Shown one piece after another: positions 44,185 to 52,910 of a DNA stretch of 64,000 nt. The notes beneath the pieces were generated by a model, which saw only the letters and a program-made list of their open reading frames with translations, searched no databases and had not been told where the DNA came from. The position numbers and the translations under genes are program-made. The number at the start of each line of letters is the position of its first letter. Positions within the stretch are counted from its first letter, which is position 1. The DNA comes from Sphingobacteriales bacterium. GTDB lineage: Bacteria; Bacteroidota; Bacteroidia; Chitinophagales; Chitinophagaceae. The stretch covers positions 1 to 64,000 of the forward strand of contig JACPUV010000053.1 in the NCBI GenBank assembly GCA_016192105.1. The letters are read 5' to 3'.

Positions 44185-44717
44185 GAGGGGAACATGGCGG
44201 CCGGAAATTCAACCCGCCTTCGAATATGCCTTATACAAGGCCCACCACGGATATAGCCAAGGAAGGGCTTTTCAATGTTTTGCAGCATAACCTGGATTTT
44301 GAAGAACTGAAGACCCTGGACCTTTTCGGCGGGACCGGGAGCATCAGTTATGAACTGGCATCCCGCGGGGTGCCGGACCTGACGATTGTGGAAAAGGACA
44401 CCGCCATGTATGAGTTTATAAAAAAAACAGCGGCTGCATTGAGACTGGAAAATTTTAAGGTAGTCAAAATGGATGTGTTTAAGTTCATGCAGCAATGTAC
44501 AGAACGCTTTGATTTTATTTTTGCGGGACCGCCCTATGCCCTGGCCACTATTGATGACCTGCCCCGGCTCGTATTTGAAAAACAACTCCTCAGAAAAGAC
44601 GGCTGGTTTGTACTGGAGCACACCCCCCGGAATGATTACAAAACATATCCTTTCTTTAAAACAGAACGGAATTACGGTACCACGGTATTCTCTACTTTTG
44701 TGGAGAACAGGGACTGA
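44172..44717 (+). CDS. rsmD: 16S rRNA (guanine-966-N2)-methyltransferase RsmD
   Basis: 181 residues. Methylates G966 of 16S rRNA with SAM during small-subunit assembly. Start MRIIGGEHGGRKFNPP and TRPTTDIAKEGLFNVL match the family; the SAM motif is LDLFGGTGSISYELASRG. The catalytic motif is AGPPYAL, where RsmD proteins usually have DPPY, so the first residue of the motif is Gly. It overlaps DUF3822 by 13 bp and is followed 2 bp later by the next gene, so it is part of a compact operon. Confidence 0.93.
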   Translation: MRIIGGEHGGRKFNPPSNMPYTRPTTDIAKEGLFNVLQHNLDFEELKTLDLFGGTGSISYELASRGVPDLTIVEKDTAMYEFIKKTAAALRLENFKVVKMDVFKFMQQCTERFDFIFAGPPYALATIDDLPRLVFEKQLLRKDGWFVLEHTPRNDYKTYPFFKTERNYGTTVFSTFVENRD

Positions 44718-44719
44718 AT

Positions 44720-45289
44720 ATGACAAAAAAAGAACTGCGCAAATTATATAAGGAAAAAAGAAAAGCCCTCACAGCCGCGGAGCGCAGCAAGCTGGATGAC
44801 CTGCTGCTCATTCAGTTCCAGCAGGCGGCAATTCCCTTTATCCGGTCCTTGTTTTCCTACTGGCCCATGGAAGAACAGCAGGAGCCCAACATGCATCTCT
44901 TTACGGATTTTATGGAATTCAGGAACCCGGAACTGCAAATTGCCTATCCCCGGATCGACCGTTTGTCCGAAACAATGGTAGCCGTGCCGGCCGGTGCGGA
45001 AACCATTTTTGAAAAGAACAGTTTGGGTATTTATGAACCGCAGGATACCGTCATCACGGAGCCGGATAGCCTGGATATGGCCTTTGTACCGCTGCTGGCG
45101 GTGGACCGGCAGGGATACCGGGTGGGTTATGGAAAAGGGTATTATGACCGCTTCCTGGCGGACTGCCGTACGGATTGCCTGAAGATCGGTTTTTCGTATT
45201 TTGAACCCCTTGAACAGATCAGGGACAAGCATGAATTTGACGTACCTTTAAATCTTTGTATTACGCCCCAATCAGTTTATGTTTTCTAA
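44720..45289 (+). CDS. 5-formyltetrahydrofolate cyclo-ligase
   Basis: 189 residues. ATP-dependent conversion of 5-formyl-THF to 5,10-methenyl-THF in the cytoplasm. N-terminal basic helix KKELRKLYKEKRKALTAAE, middle SYWPMEEQQEPNMH, the DMAFVPLLAVDRQGYRVGYGKGYYDRFLA signature (phosphate-binding glycine loop), and final CITPQSVYVF. It starts 2 bp after rsmD and overlaps lpxK by 11 bp, indicating translational coupling inside the operon. Confidence 0.93.
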   Translation: MTKKELRKLYKEKRKALTAAERSKLDDLLLIQFQQAAIPFIRSLFSYWPMEEQQEPNMHLFTDFMEFRNPELQIAYPRIDRLSETMVAVPAGAETIFEKNSLGIYEPQDTVITEPDSLDMAFVPLLAVDRQGYRVGYGKGYYDRFLADCRTDCLKIGFSYFEPLEQIRDKHEFDVPLNLCITPQSVYVF

Positions 45290-46352
45290 TTTTTTTCTCA
45301 AGTCTTTCCGGATTTTCTTATTGCCTGTTGCCTTGTTGTACTGGGGGGTGATTGGGATCCGCAACTGGTTGTTCGATAAAAAAATCATCGGATCCACTTC
45401 CTTCGGGCTGCCGCTGATCTGTGTGGGTAATCTTTCGGTGGGCGGAACCGGCAAATCACCCATGGTGGAGTACCTGGTGGCAGGATTGAAGGACCAGTTC
45501 CGTGTGGCAACCCTGAGCCGGGGCTATAAAAGGAAAACAAAGGGGTATGCATTGGCCGGCAAACAATCCTCGGCGCTGGATATCGGGGATGAACCGATGC
45601 AGTTTCACCAGAAATTTCCGGAGGTACCGGTGGCGGTGGGAGAAGAACGGATCGAAGCGATTCCACAATTGCTGCACGACCGGCCCGGTACCGAGGTCAT
45701 TATCCTTGACGATGCCTTTCAGCATCGTTCCGTTCGGGCGGGACTGAATATCCTCCTGACAGACTACAATAATTTATTTACCCGCGATTTTTACCTGCCC
45801 ACCGGCGACCTGCGTGACCTGAAGAGCGGGTATAAACGGGCGGATATCATTGTAGTGACTAAATGCCCGAAAGATCTGGATGAAGCCGAACGGAAAAAAC
45901 TGGCAGAGGAGATCAGGCCCCTGCCCGGGCAGCAGCTTTTTTTTACGGCCATTGAATACAGCCGGCCTTATCATATTATTACAAAGGAGGAGCGGGGGCT
46001 GGAAAAGAACGTGGATATTCTTCTGGTAACCGGGATCGCAAACCCGCGCCCCCTGAAAAAGCTGCTCGAAGAGCACAGCAATACCTACCAGATGATACAA
46101 TATGCGGATCATCATATTTTCACGATCGATGATCTCCGGGACATTCGGCAGTCGTTTCAAAAACTGACCGCCCGGAATAAAGTGATCCTGACCACGGAAA
46201 AAGATGCGGTACGTCTCCTGAAATTTACGGACGAGATCCGGGAGCTGCCTTTCTATGTAGTGCCGGTGCGTCACCGGTTTTTGTTTGACGAGGGCCCCGT
46301 TTTTGACAGGCGGGTGGCTGATTTTATTAAAAATTTTAAAAAAGAGGAGTAA
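45279..46352 (+). CDS. lpxK: Tetraacyldisaccharide 4'-kinase
   Basis: 357 residues. Phosphorylates the 4' position of the lipid A precursor at the inner membrane. The N-terminal hydrophobic helix (FFLKSFRIFLLPVALLYWGVIGIRN) anchors it; the Walker A loop is VGNLSVGGTGKSPMVEYL; EVIILDDAFQHRSVRAGLNILLTD is the Walker B-like region; TTEKDAVRLLKF is near the C-terminus. It confirms an LPS-bearing outer membrane. It overlaps the cyclo-ligase gene by 11 bp and precedes rnr by 6 bp. Confidence 0.95.
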   Translation: MFSNFFLKSFRIFLLPVALLYWGVIGIRNWLFDKKIIGSTSFGLPLICVGNLSVGGTGKSPMVEYLVAGLKDQFRVATLSRGYKRKTKGYALAGKQSSALDIGDEPMQFHQKFPEVPVAVGEERIEAIPQLLHDRPGTEVIILDDAFQHRSVRAGLNILLTDYNNLFTRDFYLPTGDLRDLKSGYKRADIIVVTKCPKDLDEAERKKLAEEIRPLPGQQLFFTAIEYSRPYHIITKEERGLEKNVDILLVTGIANPRPLKKLLEEHSNTYQMIQYADHHIFTIDDLRDIRQSFQKLTARNKVILTTEKDAVRLLKFTDEIRELPFYVVPVRHRFLFDEGPVFDRRVADFIKNFKKEE

Positions 46353-46358
46353 GAGAAT

Positions 46359-48377
46359 ATGGGAAGAAAAAATTCAAAAAAGAAAAAGATAAATGAACGG
46401 ACCCGGTCGGCAATCAGCCGTGTAGTGAACGGGGTACTCGATATTACCCGTTCGGGAATGGGCTTTGTAACGGTAGAAGGGATGGAAACGGATATCATGG
46501 TTCGCCCGCAGGATTTTAATACAGCTTTGCACGGCGATACGGTAAAGGTGGCAGTGAAGGAATCCTTTGGCCGGGGGCGCCGCATGCAGGGGGTGGTAAG
46601 AGAAGTACTTCAGCGCAAAAGGACTGAATTCATTGGTGAACTGCAAATGAATAAAGGCTTCGCTTTTTTCCTGTCAGAGGCCGACAAACCTATGCCGGAT
46701 ATTTTCATCCCGCTTTCTGCCATCGGTAAGGCGAAGGATGGCGACCGGGTGCTGGTGCGTTTGCTGGAATGGGAGAAGGACGGGAACAAAAGACCTACCG
46801 GGGAAGTGGTGCAGGTACTGGATGCCGAGAACAGCAATGATGCCGCCATGAAAGAGATCCTGCTGGATGCAGGGTTTCCTTTACAATTCTCTGACGAGGC
46901 CCTGGAAGTGGCTGCCCGCATACCCGATACCATCGGTGCGGAAGAATTAAAAAAAAGAAAAGATATCCGGGATCTGTTTACGATCACCATTGACCCGGCG
47001 GATGCAAAGGACTTTGACGATGCGATTTCTTTCTGCAAACTGAAGAATGGCTATTTTGAGATCGGTATCCATATTGCGGATGTAAGTCATTACCTGGAAC
47101 CGGAAACCGAACTGGACAAAGAAGCCTATGGCCGGGCCACTTCCGTGTATTTGCCGGACCGGGTCAATCCTATGCTGCCGGAACATATTTCCAATGTACT
47201 CTGTTCCCTGCGGCCCGATGAGGATAAACTGACTTTCTCCGCGATTTTCCAGGTCAATGCCAAAGGCGAAATCAAACAATACTGGCTGGGAAAGACCGCC
47301 ATACATTCGGATCACCGCTTTACCTATGAGGAAGTGCAGTCCATCATCGAGGAGAAGGCTGGCCTGCATGCGGAAGAGATCCTGACACTGAATGAGATTG
47401 CCCAGCGGTTACGGAAAAAAAGATTCAATAACGGGGCCATCAATTTCTCTTCACAGGAAGTGCGTTTTAAGCTGGATGAGAAAGGCGATCCCATCGGGAT
47501 CATGATCAAGGAAAGCAAGGAAGCGCACCAACTGATCGAGGAATACATGCTGCTGGCCAACCGCACGGTGGCCGAAAATATCTCCAAACTGAAGATCAGT
47601 AATAAACCGCTTCCTTTCCCTTACCGCACCCATGATGATCCGGATGAGGAAAAACTGGTCCCTTTTGCAGCATTTGCCAAAAAATTCGGACACAAGTTTG
47701 ATACATCTTCCCCCGACGCAATTGCCGCCTCCTTTAACCAGTTGTTAAAAGATGTGCACGGGAAACCGGAGCAACATGTGCTGGAACAGCTGGGGATCCG
47801 TACAATGGCCAAGGCCAAATACACAACGGAAAATGTGGGGCATTATGGCCTGGGCTTTGAACACTATTGCCATTTTACTTCACCGATCCGGCGTTATCCC
47901 GATGTGCTGGTACACCGCATCCTGTTTGCGGTGCTGACGAATTCCATTCAACCGGACAAGAAGATGGAAGAAAAATGCAAACATACCAGTGAACGGGAGC
48001 GGGCCGCGATGGAAGCGGAACGGGCGGCTAATAAGTACAAACAGGTGCAGTATATGCGCAATTACCTGGGAGAGGAATTTGAAGGTGTGATCAGCGGGGT
48101 GGCTTCCTTTGGGTTCTGGGTGGAAACGGTGGCGCATAAATGCGAGGGGCTCGTAAGCGTGAACAGCCTGCTGGAATACGACGAGTTCAGGCATGTGGAA
48201 TCGGACTATTGCCTGTTGGGCCACCGCAGCGGCCAGCAATTCAGAATGGGGGATAAGGTCATGATCAAAGTAGTGGGAGCCAACCTGGGCAAACGGCAGC
48301 TGGATTATGAATGGGTGGCCACCGGCGAAGGGGCCGATGAAAAAAACGAAAGACAAAAAAGAAAAAAACGGAAATGA
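46359..48377 (+). CDS. rnr: Ribonuclease R
   Basis: 672 residues. 3'-5' exoribonuclease that degrades structured RNA. Two cold-shock/OB domains (about residues 20-165), the RNB catalytic domain with the metal-binding DPADAKDFDDAISF (Asp residues) and HYGLGFEHYCHFTSPIRRYPDVLVHR, then an S1 domain EFEGVISGVASFGFWVE and a Lys/Arg-rich tail ERQKRKKRK. Basic residues also open the protein (GRKNSKKKKINERTR). The winged-helix N-terminal extension of E. coli RNase R is reduced. Confidence 0.95.
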   Translation: MGRKNSKKKKINERTRSAISRVVNGVLDITRSGMGFVTVEGMETDIMVRPQDFNTALHGDTVKVAVKESFGRGRRMQGVVREVLQRKRTEFIGELQMNKGFAFFLSEADKPMPDIFIPLSAIGKAKDGDRVLVRLLEWEKDGNKRPTGEVVQVLDAENSNDAAMKEILLDAGFPLQFSDEALEVAARIPDTIGAEELKKRKDIRDLFTITIDPADAKDFDDAISFCKLKNGYFEIGIHIADVSHYLEPETELDKEAYGRATSVYLPDRVNPMLPEHISNVLCSLRPDEDKLTFSAIFQVNAKGEIKQYWLGKTAIHSDHRFTYEEVQSIIEEKAGLHAEEILTLNEIAQRLRKKRFNNGAINFSSQEVRFKLDEKGDPIGIMIKESKEAHQLIEEYMLLANRTVAENISKLKISNKPLPFPYRTHDDPDEEKLVPFAAFAKKFGHKFDTSSPDAIAASFNQLLKDVHGKPEQHVLEQLGIRTMAKAKYTTENVGHYGLGFEHYCHFTSPIRRYPDVLVHRILFAVLTNSIQPDKKMEEKCKHTSERERAAMEAERAANKYKQVQYMRNYLGEEFEGVISGVASFGFWVETVAHKCEGLVSVNSLLEYDEFRHVESDYCLLGHRSGQQFRMGDKVMIKVVGANLGKRQLDYEWVATGEGADEKNERQKRKKRK

Positions 48378-48392
48378 TCTATATTGTAGCCT

Positions 48393-49358
48393 ATGCAAAG
48401 TTTTGAGTTACTCTCCCGGAAATTTGCTTTACATTTTGATAAAGCCCAATTCCCTGCCGAACCGGCATCCCTGTACCAGCCGAATGAATATTTTCTGCAG
48501 CTCGGGGGCAAACGGGTGCGGCCTGTTCTCAGTTTAATGGGCAATGAACTCTTCGATGAGATCCGCGAGGATGCCTGGGACCTGGCCGCTGCGGTGGAGC
48601 TCTTTCACAATTTTACCCTGATCCATGACGATATTATGGATCAGGCCCCCCTGCGCCGGGGGATGGAAACCGTGCATGTGAAATACGGGGAAAACACCGC
48701 TTTACTGGCAGGTGATGTAATGCTGGTAAAGGCGTATGAACATCTCAGTAAGATCGATGGCGCGTTCCTTCGCTCCATCCTGCAGTTGTTCAACCAGACC
48801 GCCCGGGAAGTATGCGAAGGCCAGCAATGGGATATGGATTTTGAAAAAATGCCCCGCGTAAGTTTCGGGGACTACCTGCGGATGATTGAACTGAAAACAT
48901 CGGTGCTGCTGGCAGCCAGTCTCAAAATGGGATCCATTCTCGGCGGAGCCGGTGAAAGAAACCAGAACCTTTTGTACGAATTCGGCCGCAAACTGGGCAT
49001 CGCGTTCCAGGTACAGGATGATTACCTGGACGCATTTGGCGATCCGCATAAATTTGGTAAACAGATCGGGGGTGATATCCTGTCGAATAAAAAAACCTTC
49101 CTGGTGATCCATGCCCTGGAAACCGCCGGTACGGCCCGGCGGGAAGAACTGGACCGGTTGTTGTCCGGCGATGAGGAACGGAAGGTGGAGAAGGTACTGG
49201 CTATTTTCCGGGAATGCGGGGTGGACGAATGGGCCCTGGAAGTAAAAAACAAATACCTGGATGAAGCCCTGGATCACCTCGAAGATATTGCGGTATTGTC
49301 CAAGCGGAAAAAACCCCTGGCTGACCTGGCGCAGTTCCTGGTTCAGCGGGAACACTGA
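48393..49358 (+). CDS. Polyprenyl (trans-isoprenyl) diphosphate synthase
   Basis: 321 residues. Chain-elongates allylic diphosphates with isopentenyl diphosphate. The first aspartate-rich motif is IHDDIMDQAPLRRG, the GGKRVRP substrate loop comes before it, and the second motif is QVQDDYLDAFGDP, with KTFLVIHAL between it and the end. Two aromatic residues lie a few positions before the first motif (LFHNFTLIHDD), which is usual for short-chain products, but product length is not certain; quinone side-chain synthesis is an alternative. It follows rnr by 15 bp and ends the operon. Confidence 0.92.
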   Translation: MQSFELLSRKFALHFDKAQFPAEPASLYQPNEYFLQLGGKRVRPVLSLMGNELFDEIREDAWDLAAAVELFHNFTLIHDDIMDQAPLRRGMETVHVKYGENTALLAGDVMLVKAYEHLSKIDGAFLRSILQLFNQTAREVCEGQQWDMDFEKMPRVSFGDYLRMIELKTSVLLAASLKMGSILGGAGERNQNLLYEFGRKLGIAFQVQDDYLDAFGDPHKFGKQIGGDILSNKKTFLVIHALETAGTARREELDRLLSGDEERKVEKVLAIFRECGVDEWALEVKNKYLDEALDHLEDIAVLSKRKKPLADLAQFLVQREH

Positions 49359-49425
49359 TTGTGGGCAATCAAATAAGCCCGGCTCCTTTTTTTTTCCTAT
49401 TTTGATCAACAAAACCAACTGACCA

Positions 49426-51348
49426 ATGGCCAATTCTTTGTTCCGTCGTAAATCCATTGACAAGATTGTAAGCGATTCTCACCTGGCAGCAGATGATACG
49501 CATGGTTCCGGGTTAAAAAGGGTGCTCACGGTAAAGGACCTTACCTTTTTCGGGATTGCCGCTATCATTGGTGCCGGCAGCTTCAGCAGCCTGGGAAGTG
49601 CCGTATTTCATGGGGGCCCGGGTGTAATCATCCTGTTTATCATTACAGGCATTGCCTGTGCTTTTACCGCATTCTGTTATTCTGAATTTGCCAGCCGCAT
49701 CCCGGTGGCCGGCAGTGCCTATACATATGCCTATGCGAGCTTTGGCGAATTGTTTGCCTGGATCATCGGCTGGGCCCTGATCATGGAATATTCTATCGGC
49801 AATATTTATGTTGCTTTCAGCTGGAGTGATTATTTCACCTCCTTCCTGCATAAGGCGCAAATACATATTCCGGATTACCTGACCTGCAGTTATATTGAAG
49901 CGAAGAAGGCTGTTGCGGAGGGTAGTGCGAACGAAGAACTGAAAAATGCCTGGAATACAGCCCCGATGCTCGGCAGCCTGCGCATGATTCTCGATTTGCC
50001 GGCCCTGGTTATCAACCTGCTGATCACTTACCTGGTGTACAGGGGGATCCGGGAAAGCCGCAACTTCAGTAATGTAATGGTGATCCTGAAACTGGCCATT
50101 GTAGCCCTCGTGATATTGGTGGGAGGATACCTTGTATTTTCAAACGGACTGACTTTTAACTGGACACCGGCGAATGAGGAAGGAATTAAATCCTTTATGC
50201 CAAACGGATTTGGCGGTGTCATGATGGCTGTAAGCAGTGTGTTTTTTGCCTATATCGGGTTTGATGCAGTGAGTGTGCTGGCGGAGGAGAGCAAGAATCC
50301 GCAACGGGACCTGCCAAGGGGGATGATCCTTTCGCTGGTAATTTGTACAATTGTATATATCCTGCTTACCCTGGTGCTTACCGGGGCCGTGCATTACGGA
50401 AATTTTGACGGGGTGGGTGATCCGTTGGCCTTCATCTTTGAAGCGCAGAACCTAAATATCGGCTGGATGCAGGTCCTTGTTTCCATCTGTGCGGTGGTGG
50501 CCATGACCAGTGTATTGCTGGTTTTCCAGATGGGCCAGCCCCGTATCTGGATGAGCATGAGCCGGGATGGGTTAATGCCTCCGGTCTTTCAGAAGATCCA
50601 CTCAAAATTCAAAACTCCTTCCTTCGCAACGATCGTTACCGGCCTGGTGGTGGGGGTTCCCATACTCTTTACGGATAAGACCTTCGTTCTCGACTTTACC
50701 AGTATTGCCACTTTATTTGCATTTGTGCTGGTATGCGGCGGGGTATTGCTGATTCCCCGGAAGAAGAAAGTTCCGGGGCGGTTTACGATTCCTTATGTCA
50801 ACGGCAAACTGGTATTCCCATTGATTGTACTTGCTGCAATAGCCATGCTGACAGTGTTCGCAAAAAAATACTTCAGTGATAAAGTCGATTTTTCATTTGA
50901 GAAAAAAGTAGAGGCGCTGGCGGGGGTTATACCGGCAAAAATTACGGACACCACATGGGTTGCCGGGAATATTGAAAATTACCTCATTTCAGGCAACGAT
51001 GCTGATTCATCATTTATTAAGCTTACGAACATTGTCCGTTCAACTTCTGTTCCTGTGGAAAAATACCTGGCTGCAGCTAAATTCATCGGGGATAACGATC
51101 CGGTGCAAAGTAAAACGGCCAAAATTTCCACCGTTATATTCTGGCTGCTGATCACCGGGTTGGCCATTCTTGCATTTATAAAAAATTATTCCCTGATCCC
51201 GTTGCTGGGAGTAGGTACCTGCCTGTATCTCCTGACCGGCATGTCGCTGAGCAATTGGCTTTGGTTCGGTGGATGGCTGCTGCTGGGTCTTGTCATTTAT
51301 TTCCTGTACGGCTATAAGAAAAGCAAATTATCCCATCCTGCTGCCTGA
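49426..51348 (+). CDS. Amino acid permease (APC, cationic amino acid transporter type)
   Basis: 640 residues, cytoplasmic membrane. The APC signature at the first helix is FGIAAIIGAGSFSSLGSAV; the family's FFAYIGFDAVSVLAEESKNPQRDLPRGM is in the middle, and GQPRIWMSMSRDGLMP follows. About 12-14 helices. A polar segment of about 95 residues (VDFSFEKKVEALAG to DNDPVQSKTAK) is inserted before the final helices, and a 50-residue polar loop follows the third helix; both are longer than usual. The substrate is uncertain. It is followed by a strong terminator. Confidence 0.89.
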   Translation: MANSLFRRKSIDKIVSDSHLAADDTHGSGLKRVLTVKDLTFFGIAAIIGAGSFSSLGSAVFHGGPGVIILFIITGIACAFTAFCYSEFASRIPVAGSAYTYAYASFGELFAWIIGWALIMEYSIGNIYVAFSWSDYFTSFLHKAQIHIPDYLTCSYIEAKKAVAEGSANEELKNAWNTAPMLGSLRMILDLPALVINLLITYLVYRGIRESRNFSNVMVILKLAIVALVILVGGYLVFSNGLTFNWTPANEEGIKSFMPNGFGGVMMAVSSVFFAYIGFDAVSVLAEESKNPQRDLPRGMILSLVICTIVYILLTLVLTGAVHYGNFDGVGDPLAFIFEAQNLNIGWMQVLVSICAVVAMTSVLLVFQMGQPRIWMSMSRDGLMPPVFQKIHSKFKTPSFATIVTGLVVGVPILFTDKTFVLDFTSIATLFAFVLVCGGVLLIPRKKKVPGRFTIPYVNGKLVFPLIVLAAIAMLTVFAKKYFSDKVDFSFEKKVEALAGVIPAKITDTTWVAGNIENYLISGNDADSSFIKLTNIVRSTSVPVEKYLAAAKFIGDNDPVQSKTAKISTVIFWLLITGLAILAFIKNYSLIPLLGVGTCLYLLTGMSLSNWLWFGGWLLLGLVIYFLYGYKKSKLSHPAA

Positions 51349-51366
51349 CCGGAAATAATCCCGGGG

Positions 51367-51400
51367 AAAGAGCTGTACTGAACGGGACAGCTCTTTTTTT
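51367..51400 (+). terminator. Terminator of the amino acid permease gene
   Basis: AAAGAGCTGT and ACAGCTCTTT form a 10-bp stem around a 10-base loop, followed by T residues. Confidence 0.8.
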
Positions 51401-51421
51401 ATGGAAGGGATTTTTGTTTTG

Positions 51422-51429
51422 TAAATTTG
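51422..51429 (+). promoter_or_regulatory. Promoter -7 box of the Smr gene (TAAATTTG)
   Basis: Exact TAnnTTTG match, 27 bp before the ATG at 51457; TTTTTG/TTTTG runs upstream could act as the -33 element. Confidence 0.5.
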
Positions 51430-51456
51430 CCGTTCGTTTCCGTAAATTAAAAGTAC

Positions 51457-52491
51457 ATGAAATACCAGGTGGGAGATATGGTGCTGATCCTGCATTCGAA
51501 TGAGGAGGCCCGGATCATTGACATCATCAATGATAAAATGCTGATGGTGGATGTAAAGGGGGTGACTTTCCCGGTATATAAGGACCAGGTGGATTTTCCC
51601 TATTTCAAACGCTTTACCGAAAAGAAGATCGTTCCGGCAAAAAAGGGCAAGCAGTATATCGATGATGTGCGGAAAGAGAAAGACCCGGGTGCCAAACGGG
51701 TGGTGGACGGCGTATGGCTGACTTTCCTGCCGGTAATGGATCACGATGAATTTGGCGACCTGGTGGTGGAGGAACTCAAACTGCACCTGGTCAACCATAC
51801 GGAGACGGCCTATCATTTTCACTATACACTTCATTTTTTCGGCAAGCCGGATTTTGAACTGAAGAACACCGTGCAGCCCTTCGAAGATTTTTACCTGCAC
51901 GATATTGAATTCGGGGAACTGAATGACAGCCCGAGTTTTGACTTTGAGTTTACCCTGGTCACGCCGGATAAAAGCAAGGCCCCGCATTATGAAGCCGCGG
52001 TCCGGCTGAAACCCAAACAGCTTTTTGCAAAAATTGAAGAACTGAAGCAAAAAAACCTGGCTACATTTTCCCAGCGCCTGTTTGAAACCTACCCGGTGCG
52101 TACCTATGAAGAAATAGTGGAAGCGGAGCATTTATGGAAGGATAAATTATCATCGGCTGGGTTTAAGATCTATGATGCAGCCAAAGCCCGCCAGCACATG
52201 GAGCCGGCCCGCAGCGTGGTGGACCTGCATATTGAGAAACTGGCGGATGACTGGAAACGGATGAGCAATTATGAGATCATGAGCCTGCAGTTAAAGATTT
52301 TTGAAAAATATTATCACCTGGCCGTTGTGCATCACCAGCCTTCCCTGGTCATTATCCACGGGGTGGGAGAAGGTAAACTCCGGGATGAGATCCATGATCT
52401 GCTCCGGTTAAAAAAGGAGGTTAAATCCTTTGTCAACCGGCACCACCCGGCATACGGGTACGGGGCGACAGAAATATTCTTCCAATACTGA
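51457..52491 (+). CDS. DUF2027 and Smr domain protein
   Basis: 344 residues. N-terminal DUF2027 region (residues 1-240): an SH3/KOW-like start KYQVGDMVLILHSNEEARIIDI, then a beta-sandwich with VWLTFLPVMDHDEFGDLVVEELKLHLVNHTE in separate strands. The C-terminal Smr domain (about residues 255-344) has VVDLHIEKL, LVIIHGVGEGKLRDEI and GYGATEIFF, the motifs of the MutS2-type nuclease. Probably binds or nicks branched nucleic acid or acts in ribosome rescue; unproven. It ends 24 bp before the RNase P RNA. Confidence 0.9.
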   Translation: MKYQVGDMVLILHSNEEARIIDIINDKMLMVDVKGVTFPVYKDQVDFPYFKRFTEKKIVPAKKGKQYIDDVRKEKDPGAKRVVDGVWLTFLPVMDHDEFGDLVVEELKLHLVNHTETAYHFHYTLHFFGKPDFELKNTVQPFEDFYLHDIEFGELNDSPSFDFEFTLVTPDKSKAPHYEAAVRLKPKQLFAKIEELKQKNLATFSQRLFETYPVRTYEEIVEAEHLWKDKLSSAGFKIYDAAKARQHMEPARSVVDLHIEKLADDWKRMSNYEIMSLQLKIFEKYYHLAVVHHQPSLVIIHGVGEGKLRDEIHDLLRLKKEVKSFVNRHHPAYGYGATEIFFQY

Positions 52492-52501
52492 TTTACATTT
52501 C

Positions 52502-52509
52502 TACCTTTG
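52502..52509 (+). promoter_or_regulatory. Promoter -7 box of rnpB (TACCTTTG)
   Basis: Exact TAnnTTTG match, ending 6 bp before the first paired base of helix P1 at 52516. Because the 5' end of the RNA is fixed by P1, this gives an internal estimate of the box-to-start distance in this genome. Confidence 0.65.
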
Positions 52510-52515
52510 CAATTG

Positions 52516-52890
52516 CTACAAGCCAGGCTATCGCTTCTTCTGCAAGGAAGGGGAGGAAAGTCCGGACAGCGCAGAGCAATGCACCGGTGAAGAGCCGGCT
52601 CCTGAAAAGGAAGAGACAGTGCCACAGAAAATAACTACCGGCAGCAATGTCCGGAAAAGATGAAAACGTGGGGTAAGAGCCCACGGCTTATGCTGGTAAC
52701 AGCATTCGCGGGTAAACCTTGCATGCTGAAATGCCACGTATAGTACCGTTGAGGGCGGCTCGCTCAAGCCCGGTTTCGGCCGGTCACGGTACAGGGTAGG
52801 CAGATTGAGCCCGGTGCGTAAGTGCCGGGACAGATAAATGATAGGCCGCACGTCATTGACGTGTTACAAAATCCGGCTTATGGCTTGTAG
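52516..52890 (+). ncRNA. rnpB: RNase P RNA (class A)
   Basis: Catalytic RNA that matures the 5' ends of tRNAs. The 5' CTACAAGCC pairs with the 3' GGCTTGTAG to close P1. The universal P4 strands are visible: GAGGAAAGTCCGGACAGC near the 5' end and ACAAAATCCGGCTTAT at the 3' end. The internal conserved block ACAGATAAATGATAGGCC (about 52830-52850) is also present. A run of T follows, serving as the terminator. Length of about 375 bases is normal. It has a good -7 box directly upstream. Confidence 0.95.
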
Positions 52891-52910
52891 TTTTTTTTTG
52901 ATGCCGGATG

